From Microcaldota archaeon (GTDB lineage: Archaea; Micrarchaeota; Micrarchaeia; Anstonellales; Anstonellaceae), in NCBI GenBank assembly GCA_023248455.1, contig JAHFEN010000011.1:1-9684 (forward strand): a stretch of DNA of 9,684 bases, read 5' to 3'. A program made the position numbers and the translations under genes. The notes below the pieces were generated by a model. The model had not been told where the DNA came from and made no database searches. It saw only the letters and a list, made by a program, of their open reading frames with translations. Of this stretch, positions 1 to 5,299 are shown one piece after another (within the stretch, counting starts at the first letter, position 1; every line of letters begins with the position of its first letter).

Positions 1-2
1 GA

Positions 3-530
3 GCTGAGTCCGTTGCGCTCGAGATAATTGATGAAATGGAGCGAGAGGTGCGCAAAGTCTATCCCCCAGGATTCAAGCTCACAATTGTGATGGCTGACAC
101 GCACGCCATGCTCAACCTCATGGACAAGATGAGTGTTTACGGGTATGACTCATACTTGGGCTCGTTTGAAAGATATGCGCTTTCGAAGGGCTTGAATGTG
201 CTGAGGCTTAGTGAAATAATAGCGAAGAAGCACATTGAACCAAACGGCGTGAAGGAAGAGCTTGCGCTTGTGCAGCATAGCGAATACTGGCCGATACTCG
301 TAGCTTCCGCAGGAAAATACTATGAAGGCGATGACAAGGAGGCGGGCGCAGAAGCGTATGTGGAACGCAGGCTTGCCGAAAAACCGACCCTGGAAAAGGT
401 ATTCAAAAACAGTATTTTCCTAACTTATAACGGACCGCGCTATGATGTTCTTGCGCCTGACTTGCCAACAATCTACCCAATCGCGAACAGGAAGAGAACG
501 AACGAAAAACCATGGTTCGTGCTCGACTAA
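3..530 (+). CDS. Partial protein, possibly DIT1/PvcA (isonitrile synthase)-like; N-terminus outside window
   Basis: The reading frame is open from base 3 with no stop upstream, so the gene begins before the window; the ATG at 36 is only an internal methionine. About 175 residues are visible. Near the start is V-Y-P-P-G-F-K-L-T-I-V-M-A-D-T-H-A, followed some 25 residues later by S-F-E-R-Y-A and L-R-L-S-E-I. In DIT1/PvcA enzymes, which make isonitriles from tyrosine or tryptophan, a YPPGAK.TI.SDG segment is followed by similar helices, so I see a family resemblance; the classical SDG is replaced by MAD-T-H-A. The C-terminus ends Y-P-I-A-N-R-K-R-T-N-E-K-P-W-F-V-L-D and looks complete. It could instead be an unrelated nucleotide-binding-like fold, since the ADxHAxxN string also recalls class I tRNA synthetases. 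The coding call is strong; the family call is weak. Confidence 0.8.
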   Translation, partial: AESVALEIIDEMEREVRKVYPPGFKLTIVMADTHAMLNLMDKMSVYGYDSYLGSFERYALSKGLNVLRLSEIIAKKHIEPNGVKEELALVQHSEYWPILVASAGKYYEGDDKEAGAEAYVERRLAEKPTLEKVFKNSIFLTYNGPRYDVLAPDLPTIYPIANRKRTNEKPWFVLD

Positions 531-616
531 ATGAGTGCTACGCGGAATTTTTCCTAGGAAATGTCGTCTTCCAAAAAGCTTATTTACTTCCTTTAAAACA
601 CGGCAGCGTCGACGAA

Positions 617-708
617 GCTCACGCCACGACCCCCTATTAAACATTTTCTATAACTTATGGTATTCTATCGTCTATTTAGGTGGACTGAAAGTTAAAGAAG
701 GTTTGCAG
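617..708 (+). repeat. 92-base direct repeat, copy A
   Basis: This copy lies between the convergent 3-530 gene and the beta-helix gene. Compared without gaps to copy B (2089-2180), 75 of 92 bases match. The first 42 bases differ at only 3 positions and the last 23 are identical; nearly all differences lie in the middle (about positions 43-69 of the unit). The conserved left part contains TTTTCTATAACTTAT, which resembles a TATA box. The conserved right part, read forward, encodes K-V-K-E-G-L-Q. Here the codon aligned with copy B's ATG is CTG (685-687), and the frame stops at 718-720. It may be a duplicated promoter plus gene start, an intergenic repeat or a terminator-like element for minus-strand genes. 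Confidence 0.75.
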
Positions 709-724
709 GCAGCATTCTAGCTGC
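709..724. other. Small inverted repeat after copy A
   Basis: GCAGC-ATTCTA-GCTGC forms a 5-base-pair stem with a 6-base loop directly after repeat copy A and 18 bases beyond the stop codon of the beta-helix gene. On the minus strand it is followed by a pyrimidine-rich stretch (CTTCTTTAACTTTC). It might help end transcription of the minus-strand gene, but the stem is short and copy B has no equivalent. Confidence 0.3.
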
Positions 725-741
725 GGGCAGACGGAAACACC

Positions 742-1950
742 CTATCCCGGAAGGTTCATCGCTTCCCATTCCTTGTAGATTGTCCCGTATGAGTTGTCTT
801 CAAGGGCGTTAGCGGCCTTCTCAATGTAAACATCGTACCAGTACGGGCTCTTGTCAGAATGGAATTCTTTTAGTTCGTTGTTGGAAACAAAAGTATTGTG
901 GGAGACGACATGGTTAACGCCGCTTATCCAGATGCCCGTTTTCTGGTTGTTGTTTGCCGTGTTGTAGGAAACCGTGTTGTTGTTGCCGTCAATGCTAATG
1001 CCCCAATCGTTCCCGTTAACCGTGTTGTATGTAACAGTATCGTAGCTTCCGTCAACGGAAATACCGACATTATTGCTGTTCTTGTCATTGTCCGCAGTGC
1101 CGCTCACAATATTGTAAGAAATTACGTTATTGTCTTTCCCACCTTCCCAATTTCCTGGCGATACATCTATCCCGTCCTTGTTCTCCTGCAAGATATTGCC
1201 GGAGATTTCACTGCCGGCTGCGTTGGTCATCCTGACTCCCACGCCATTATTTCCGATTGTGTTGTTTACGGCATTGCTGTTTTGGAGGTAATGGAAGCTT
1301 ATGCCGACTCCATTTTCCATGATGGTGTTGTTTGAGACAATTATGCTGTCCGATGAATAGGTGCCGGTGGAAATGCCCTCCTCGCAATTTTCAACAGTGC
1401 TGTCTGCTATGGTGATATTATAGGCGCCATCAGGCAAAATTCCGGTGTGGATGCCGGTAATAGTGCAGTTTTCAATCCGGCCGTTTTCTGCAGAGTACAG
1501 ACTGATTCCAACTCCATAACTTTGTTTGGCCGCGTAATCCGAATCATTCACGCGGCAGTTTTTTATCACAAAATATTTGGAGGTTTCAGAGATGGCTATG
1601 CCGAATTTGACATATGGCTCTTTGCTGGTGTCAGATAAAGAGGCATCAATTGTCCATCCCGCAAGGTCTATGACATACGGGTCATCCTTTGTGCCTGAGC
1701 CGTCAATCACCCCGTTTGCCGAAGTGAACTCGTCATCGCCTTTGATAAAAATCGGTCCGCCCTTGTAGGTCTCGACAGGCTTCGGAGGCGACGGAGCTAT
1801 GTTCTGAACGTTATCCTGACCGTGATCGGTATAATTCGGGGTGTAATTTTCTGCATAATTTGGAACGTTATTTGAGTTGTTCTCCGATGTGCATCCAAAC
1901 ATCAAAAAGCCCAATAGAACAATAATCGCTGCAAGCGTTACTACTCTCAT
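742..1950 (-). CDS. Secreted right-handed beta-helix (NosD-like) lipoprotein
   Basis: The 402-residue product starts with a basic and hydrophobic signal (M-R-V-V-T-L-A-A-I-I-V-L-L-G-F) ending L-M-F-G-C at residue 20, a loose lipobox, so it is probably lipid-anchored on the outer membrane face. A low-complexity N/Y/P/T linker covers about residues 21-60. From about 66 to 390 there are repeated turns of the N-x-I-x-x-N-x-x-G/V-G-I type (for example N-N-T-I-M-E-N-G-V-G-I and Y-N-T-V-N-G-N-D-W-G-I), the mark of parallel beta-helix (PbH1/NosD) proteins. The G-S-G-T-K-D-D-P-Y-V-I lead-in is common before this fold. The partner is unknown; such proteins often bind polysaccharide or act as surface adhesins. 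The gene has its own TATA-like box and is bracketed by the 92-base repeats, so it may be a movable or duplicated cassette. The fold is well supported and the specific role is not. Confidence 0.9.
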   Translation of the reverse strand: MRVVTLAAIIVLLGFLMFGCTSENNSNNVPNYAENYTPNYTDHGQDNVQNIAPSPPKPVETYKGGPIFIKGDDEFTSANGVIDGSGTKDDPYVIDLAGWTIDASLSDTSKEPYVKFGIAISETSKYFVIKNCRVNDSDYAAKQSYGVGISLYSAENGRIENCTITGIHTGILPDGAYNITIADSTVENCEEGISTGTYSSDSIIVSNNTIMENGVGISFHYLQNSNAVNNTIGNNGVGVRMTNAAGSEISGNILQENKDGIDVSPGNWEGGKDNNVISYNIVSGTADNDKNSNNVGISVDGSYDTVTYNTVNGNDWGISIDGNNNTVSYNTANNNQKTGIWISGVNHVVSHNTFVSNNELKEFHSDKSPYWYDVYIEKAANALEDNSYGTIYKEWEAMNLPG

Positions 1951-1980
1951 TGAACCATCGAAAGACTGGCGGACTTTATT

Positions 1981-1990
1981 CTTATAATCT
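1981..1990 (-). promoter_or_regulatory. TATA-like promoter of the beta-helix lipoprotein gene
   Basis: On the minus strand AGATTATAAG lies about 34 bases before the ATG at 1950. Archaeal transcription starts about 25 bases after the box, which would leave a leader of roughly 8 bases, so translation would be nearly leaderless. No clear SD precedes the ATG. Confidence 0.5.
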
Positions 1991-2037
1991 TATGGTTGGC
2001 TTGCAATAGCGGGCTCTACCAAAACCAAAAAGAAGTT

Positions 2038-2067
2038 TTCGTCGTAAAGAGAAGCCAATCTTTGCCC
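2038..2067. repeat. 30-base repeat related to 4395-4424; possible small gene remnant
   Basis: This stretch matches 4395-4424 at 25 of 30 positions without gaps. Read on the minus strand, both copies encode G-K-D-W-L-x-x-T-T-K, and two of the five differences are silent. In this copy the frame is open from 2090 to a TAG at 2016-2018 (A-G-E-K-L-T-E-R-G-K-D-W-L-L-F-T-T-K...). It may be the tail of a decayed gene or a shared intergenic or IS-end sequence. It lies between repeat copy B and the promoter of the beta-helix gene. Confidence 0.5.
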
Positions 2068-2088
2068 CTTTCCGTTAACTTTTCACCG

Positions 2089-2180
2089 GCTCACGCCATG
2101 ACCCCCTATTGACCATTTTCTATAACTTATACTGTTCTTGACACTAATTTGTTCGTATGAAAGTTAAAGAAGGTTTGCAG
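2089..2180 (+). repeat. 92-base direct repeat, copy B
   Basis: This is the second copy of the 617-708 unit, in the same orientation, exactly 1472 bases downstream. It has the TATA-like TTTTCTATAACTTAT, a different spacer, and then ATG at 2157 followed by the seven codons for K-V-K-E-G-L-Q. The copies diverge right after this shared peptide. The ATG lies about 32 bases after the box, which fits a leaderless start, but the frame then runs into the 3' end of the opposite-strand MFS gene and is unlikely to be a real long gene. The unit's right edge is 12 bases beyond the MFS stop codon. Confidence 0.75.
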
Positions 2181-2191
2181 CTGGCACATCA

Positions 2192-3385
2192 TCACTTTCC
2201 TTTCTCAAACGCGCCTTCGTGGCTGCGCAAAAAGAAAGCGAATAAAACAGTCATGGCACCCAGGAACAAGAACGCCAGCTGGAGCGAGACATCCGCCAGA
2301 AAGCCGACAAGTGGATACAGAATCACCAGTCCCAACCTTTCAAGAAGATTTACCGATGAAAGAACAGCGGCGCGTTCCTTGCTTTTGATTTGAAAGTTGA
2401 TGTAATGCTCGAAAACCGGCTGCCGCAAAGCCCGAAGTGAAGTTATTGCAATTATCGCCACAAGGGAAAGCAGGAAATATTGGGAAAAAGCGACGCTGAA
2501 GTAAAGGACCCCTATTGCAAGCGCCGAAAAGTAGAGGAACTTAGCAGGCCCGAAAAGCCTTTCTATTGCTGTTACTTTCCACAGTAGGAACATAGAGACA
2601 GCGTTGAAGCCGGCAGCCACAAGGCCGAAATAGGCTATGTCCGTGCCCGAAACTCTCAGTAGCGACTGGTAGAACCAATACATGAAGAAGCTGAGCATGG
2701 AAATCATTGTCATATCGAGCGCCAGGCTTCGCAAACGCGGGTTCTGCCGCAGCGCCCTTATACCATCCAGACTGCCTGTGGCAAAACCTTTGACAGACAT
2801 CTTCCTTTTTGGCTCCCTGATGAGTAACACCACTGCTGCTGCAAGCAGAAATGGTATTACAGTAAGGAAGAACGGCAACAGCAGTATGTCTGGATACGGC
2901 ATTATTTTGAGTCCTGCAACAAACGAGCCAGCCGGAAGGCCTATCACTGCCCCCGCGGTTTCGGCAATTGAAATGCGGGCAAACACTTCCTTTGAGTTCT
3001 TTTCCTTTTTCAGCTCCTTGAGGCTGTCAAACACAAGGGCTCTGTCCGCTCCAGACAAGAACGCAGCTCCGACGCCCCATATTATCTCTGCTGCTAGGAA
3101 CACAAAGAAAGCTGGCTGGAGGACAAACACAAATATGCCAAGAACGGTCAGAAGAAAGCCAGTAATCAGCGAAAGCCTCCTTCCGAACTTGTCTGCAAAA
3201 ACACCGGTCGGAACCTCGGCGAGCACTATGGAGAGGCTGAACGCTGACTCAAGCAAGAATATGGCGGCATAGTTCAGCTTTCCCCAGTCCAAGAAAAACG
3301 GCACCGCTATGGCCCCAAAAAATGTCAGGCTTCGCAGGAATGAGACAACATACATTTTGCTTATGTTGTCAGCCATTCTAACCAC
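2192..3385 (-). CDS. MFS transporter
   Basis: The 397-residue membrane protein has about twelve hydrophobic segments and the size usual for the major facilitator superfamily. E-V-P-T-G-V-F-A-D-K-F-G-R-R at about residues 57-70 is motif A (GxxxDxxGRR) in the loop between segments 2 and 3, and S-G-A-D-R-A-L-V-F-D-S-L-K-E at about 111-124 follows segment 4 as in many drug or metabolite exporters. A charged central loop (R-E-P-K-R-K) separates the halves. The substrate cannot be read from sequence. The longest frame begins with GTG at 3385, but ATG at 3376 (M-A-D-N-I) is equally possible. The GTG is 10 bases after the HEPN stop, so co-transcription with the HEPN/MNT pair is likely. Confidence 0.93.
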   Translation of the reverse strand: MVRMADNISKMYVVSFLRSLTFFGAIAVPFFLDWGKLNYAAIFLLESAFSLSIVLAEVPTGVFADKFGRRLSLITGFLLTVLGIFVFVLQPAFFVFLAAEIIWGVGAAFLSGADRALVFDSLKELKKEKNSKEVFARISIAETAGAVIGLPAGSFVAGLKIMPYPDILLLPFFLTVIPFLLAAAVVLLIREPKRKMSVKGFATGSLDGIRALRQNPRLRSLALDMTMISMLSFFMYWFYQSLLRVSGTDIAYFGLVAAGFNAVSMFLLWKVTAIERLFGPAKFLYFSALAIGVLYFSVAFSQYFLLSLVAIIAITSLRALRQPVFEHYINFQIKSKERAAVLSSVNLLERLGLVILYPLVGFLADVSLQLAFLFLGAMTVLFAFFLRSHEGAFEKGK

Positions 3386-3395
3386 TATATTACTT

Positions 3396-3791
3396 CTATT
3401 TCACCAAACTCTTCACAGCCGCAACGAATTCTTCTGCTTCTTCTACATACTTCTTTGCTTCGGAGTAATGGAACGCTTTCTTTCCATAGTCAGCGCCGCT
3501 CTTGTCTGACATTGCTTTCTGTAGCAGCCGTAGAAAGCGCCTGTTCTCGCTTCCAATCTTTCCCTGCTGCAGGACTTTTGAGAACATGGCTGATGCGTCA
3601 TCGTGCCTGGTTGCCTTCAAGCGCAGGAACTTCAGGCTGATGGCATCGTTCGCCCTGATGATGGCATGGATGGCAAGAGCGCAGCATACGTTTGCAGCGC
3701 CCTCATCGCTCTCTGCAAGGGCAAGCTTGTCCTTTGCGGAAATGAGCCACTCCTCAGCTTCCTTAATCGCCCGCTCTGCGGTGTCAGTCAT
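3396..3791 (-). CDS. HEPN-domain protein, probable toxin-like partner of the MNT protein
   Basis: The 131-residue product is all-helical and fits the HEPN fold. Helix 1 is A-I-K-E-A-E-E-W-L-I-S-A-K-D-K-L-A-L-A-E, then comes the segment A-I-H-A-I-I-R-A-N-D-A-I, and a C-terminal helix (Y-S-E-A-K-K-Y-V-E-E-A-E-E-F-V) typical of HEPN proteins encoded beside nucleotidyltransferases. R57-L-K-A-T-R-H63 matches the Rx4-6H pattern of HEPN ribonucleases, so it may be an active RNase. In known MNT/HEPN pairs the nucleotidyltransferase neutralises the HEPN toxin by attaching AMP. Its start overlaps the stop of the upstream MNT gene by 4 bases (translational coupling). Toxin activity is inferred. Confidence 0.82.
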   Translation of the reverse strand: MTDTAERAIKEAEEWLISAKDKLALAESDEGAANVCCALAIHAIIRANDAISLKFLRLKATRHDDASAMFSKVLQQGKIGSENRRFLRLLQKAMSDKSGADYGKKAFHYSEAKKYVEEAEEFVAAVKSLVK

Positions 3792-4321
3792 ACAAGCCTC
3801 ACCTTCTTCTTGTCTTTGAGAAAATCATCAAATTCATCCTTTGAATCAAACGTCAGGGGCACAACTTTCACGCCGTATTTGTCAATCATACCGTATACAA
3901 GGGAATTAGCATCGATTTTCCTTTTAAGAAGCAGTGCAACGTCAATGTCGCTTTCGAGCTTTTCCTCGTTTCTTGCCACGCTTCCGAACAGATAGCCTTC
4001 AGCCACTCCCTCCTTGGATTTGATGACTCGCTTCAGTTCCGGAAGGGACAGTGCTTGTGGCGATTTGCTCAAGGAAAGCATTTTTGCCACAAGCTTCGAA
4101 AATGGGCCGTCTACGTATGTCACTCCCCTGCTTTTGCCCACAAGGGTTACGTTGACAATCTGCGCGCGCTCGAACTTCTGGACGAGCTTCCACGTAGAAG
4201 TAAAAGGGAGGCCTGCGGTCTTGGCAAGCTCGTTTATGGTGAACTGCCTGCCTGAGTAGGAACGAAGCGTTTCAAACAGCTGCTTTGCGCCCTTGTATGT
4301 GAGAAGTTCGAATGCTTCCAT
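3788..4321 (-). CDS. HTH plus minimal nucleotidyltransferase (MNT) protein, probable antitoxin and autoregulator
   Basis: The 177-residue protein has two parts. Residues 1-70 look like a winged helix: F-T-I-N-E-L-A-K-T-A-G-L-P-F-T-S-T-W-K-L then a recognition helix and wing (G-V-T-Y-V-D-G-P). Residues 105-177 form an MNT domain with G113-S-V-A-R-N followed by S-D125-I-D127-V-A-L, the two metal-binding aspartates of the GS...DxD signature. The usual third acid in the following strand is not evident (V-K-V-V-P-L-T-F). Fusion of a DNA-binding domain to MNT suggests it both pairs with the HEPN protein and represses its own promoter, where a perfect palindrome lies at the predicted transcription start. 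It is the first gene of an array with HEPN and MFS genes. Confidence 0.87.
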   Translation of the reverse strand: MEAFELLTYKGAKQLFETLRSYSGRQFTINELAKTAGLPFTSTWKLVQKFERAQIVNVTLVGKSRGVTYVDGPFSKLVAKMLSLSKSPQALSLPELKRVIKSKEGVAEGYLFGSVARNEEKLESDIDVALLLKRKIDANSLVYGMIDKYGVKVVPLTFDSKDEFDDFLKDKKKVRLV

Positions 4322-4338
4322 GGCAATCTATCCTAAAC

Positions 4339-4354
4339 GGGATAATGTTATCCC
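4339..4354. promoter_or_regulatory. Palindromic operator candidate before the MNT/HEPN operon
   Basis: GGGATAA-TG-TTATCCC is a perfect 7-base inverted repeat. It lies 18 bases before the MNT start and about 15-30 bases downstream of the TATA-like box, so it covers the expected transcription start. A related half-site, GGGTTTATCA on the minus strand, lies between it and the box. Its position fits repression by the HTH domain of the gene's own product. Confidence 0.6.
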
Positions 4355-4367
4355 TTTTGTGATAAAC

Positions 4368-4375
4368 CCTTATAA
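4368..4375 (-). promoter_or_regulatory. TATA-like box of the MNT/HEPN/MFS operon
   Basis: On the minus strand TTATAAGG is preceded by CAA and followed about 46 bases later by the ATG at 4321. The predicted start of transcription falls near 4346, inside the palindrome at 4339-4354. Confidence 0.5.
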
Positions 4376-4394
4376 TTGTTGCACAAAAACGATC

Positions 4395-4424
4395 TTCGTC
4401 GTAAGAGGCAGCCAATCCTTGCCC
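4395..4424. repeat. 30-base repeat, copy flanking the IS right end
   Basis: This copy matches 2038-2067 at 25 of 30 positions. It begins 8 bases outside the right-end hairpin of the insertion sequence. The minus strand reads G-K-D-W-L-P-L-T-T-K-I-V-F-V-Q-Q-L and stops at 4370-4372. It could be the tail of a gene interrupted by the element, or part of the element's right end; the two cannot be separated from this window. Confidence 0.45.
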
Positions 4425-4432
4425 GTGAACTA

Positions 4433-4452
4433 CCACGGGCTAAAGCCCGTGG
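4433..4452. repeat. Right-end hairpin of the insertion sequence
   Basis: CCACGGGC-TAAA-GCCCGTGG is a perfect 8-base-pair stem with a 4-base loop, 10 bases beyond the tnpA stop. Such imperfectly placed hairpins are what TnpA binds at the right end of this family. It may also act as a transcription stop for tnpA. Confidence 0.8.
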
Positions 4453-4462
4453 CGTCGCGGGT

Positions 4463-4975
4463 TTAGAAGAATTCTGATAGGCTTGCCTGCGCCTGGCTTC
4501 TCTGCGCCACCTTGAACTCAAAGTCTTCATGCGTCCAGTGTTTTCCCTGCTGTCTTTCGATGTAGAACTTGACTGATTCTGAAGTGACCCTGCCAACTGA
4601 CTCAAAGAAATAGCCCTCAGACCAGAACCGCTTGCCCCAGAGATAGGGGGAGATGCTTGCCCAGAGCTGCGCCCTCAGCACTCTTGAAGAGTAGCCCTTG
4701 AAGTGCTGCGCAAGCTCCGCAGCGGAATATTTCCTGCAGTTGCCAACAAACAGGTGCGCATGGTCAGGGCCAAAATTCACTGCCAGAACTACCAATCCAA
4801 GTTCTGCTGCCTTGTCATAAAAGCACTGCTTGCAGAGGATTCTCACCTCTTCCGGTACAAATGCATCCTTCCTGAAGTTTGGAGTGAACTGCAGGTGGAA
4901 ATTGCTCTCCCCAACACTGTGCCTGTGGCGCAAAAACTTACCGTCAACTTTTTCAATCTTGGTTTCACTAGACAT
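4463..4975 (-). CDS. tnpA: IS200/IS605-type HUH transposase TnpA (Y1_Tnp)
   Basis: The 170-residue protein carries the HUH motif D-H72-A-H74-L-F-V and, on a later helix, V-K-F-Y138-I-E-R-Q-Q, where Y138 is the expected catalytic tyrosine that links to the 5' DNA end. H-L-Q-F-T-P-N-F-R (residues 27-35) matches the first strand of the family, and K-R-F-W-S-E-G-Y is a typical segment before the catalytic helix. Family members are usually about 130-155 residues; the extra length here is at both ends. A GGAG SD lies 9 bases before the ATG. It cuts and rejoins single-stranded element ends, using the hairpins at 4433-4452 and 5085-5100. All key residues are present. Confidence 0.95.
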   Translation of the reverse strand: MSSETKIEKVDGKFLRHRHSVGESNFHLQFTPNFRKDAFVPEEVRILCKQCFYDKAAELGLVVLAVNFGPDHAHLFVGNCRKYSAAELAQHFKGYSSRVLRAQLWASISPYLWGKRFWSEGYFFESVGRVTSESVKFYIERQQGKHWTHEDFEFKVAQRSQAQASLSEFF

Positions 4976-4987
4976 ACACTACAACTC

Positions 4988-5033
4988 CAGCGGCGGTGTC
5001 AATGAGGCGGCGCGCAGTGCCGCCGCGCCGCTG
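4988..5033 (-). promoter_or_regulatory. GC-rich structured leader of tnpA
   Basis: Two mutually exclusive pairings are possible. GCGGCGCG at 5007-5014 can pair with CGCGCCGC at 5024-5031, and CAGCGGCG at 4988-4995 can pair with CGCCGCTG at 5026-5033. The second stem abuts the tnpA SD (GGAG, 4985-4988), so it could limit translation. On the plus strand the first hairpin is followed by a T-rich stretch (TATTTTTCT) and could stop transcription entering the element. In IS200 of bacteria a comparable leader structure lowers transposase expression; here the role is inferred. Confidence 0.5.
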
Positions 5034-5084
5034 AAGCTATTTTTCTGAAGAAGATAAAGAAGGAGAGCCAGCGATGCTGTATCC

Positions 5085-5100
5085 ACCCGCTAAAGCGGGT
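5085..5100. repeat. Left-end hairpin of the insertion sequence
   Basis: ACCCGC-TAAA-GCGGGT is a perfect 6-base-pair stem with a 4-base loop, about 110 bases upstream of tnpA. It shares the loop and inner stem with the right-end hairpin, as expected for TnpA binding sites. Confidence 0.75.
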
Positions 5101-5105
5101 AGGGG

Positions 5106-5210
5106 TTAGCATATCGCTTCACTAAAAAGCTTGGAACGCAGGGAAGGAGACAGTTTGTACTTTCGGGAAATTGTATCCTGAACCTTCTTGAGCTCCGTTG
5201 CATTATACAC
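5106..5210 (-). pseudogene. 34-codon open frame ending at the IS left edge, possible truncated gene
   Basis: A GTG at 5210 is preceded at 6 bases by GGTGA, a good SD, and further upstream by a TATA-like TTTTTAAA near 5247-5254. The product is hydrophilic and protein-like (V-Y-N-A-T-E-L-K-K-V-Q-D-T-I-S-R-K-Y, then K-L-S-P-S-L-R-S-K-L-F-S-E-A-I-C) and ends at a TAA 6 bases outside the left-end hairpin. An in-frame TGA precedes the GTG, so it does not extend upstream. It may be the front of a small gene cut by the insertion sequence, with the tail at 4370-4423. It could also be a chance frame; no homology is recognised. Confidence 0.35.
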
Positions 5211-5299
5211 GTTATTTCACCAATTATAATATGATAATGACGATTTAAAAAGCATGCAGTAGTGATGGGCAAAAGAAGTAGTGCTGGCAGGCGCAAATA

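Larger units (their letters stand above)
4425..5105 (-). mobile_element. IS200/IS605-family insertion sequence (tnpA only)
   Basis: A single HUH transposase gene is bounded by subterminal hairpins, 4433-4452 downstream and 5085-5100 upstream, both with the core GCTAAAGC. That is the structure of IS200/IS605 elements, which move as single strands, have no terminal inverted repeats and make no target duplication. No TnpB or IscB gene is present, so this is the short IS200-like form. The exact cleavage sites are not determined; the boundaries given are estimates. The tnpA gene is full length, so the element may be active. Confidence 0.85.

Noticed and set aside
420..644. Minus-strand frame beginning M-F-N-R-G-S-W-R-E, partly matched by copy B of the repeat
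   Set aside because: It overlaps the end of the 3-530 gene on the opposite strand, and copy B gives only a 13-codon version; the similarity is explained by the repeat.
898..1335. 145-codon plus-strand frame rich in V, N and I
   Set aside because: It is antisense to the repeated N/V/G codons of the beta-helix gene and has the biased composition such shadows show.
611..2045. TTCGTCG shared near repeat copy A and at 2038-2044
   Set aside because: Only a few bases match and the orientations differ, so it is probably chance.
2157..2393. 78-codon plus-strand frame starting M-K-V-K-E-G-L-Q
   Set aside because: After eight codons it runs antisense into the MFS gene and loses similarity to copy A, so the full frame is not believable.
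5090..5296. 68-codon minus-strand frame next to the insertion sequence
   Set aside because: It has no SD and unlikely composition; the overlapping 5106-5210 frame is the better candidate.
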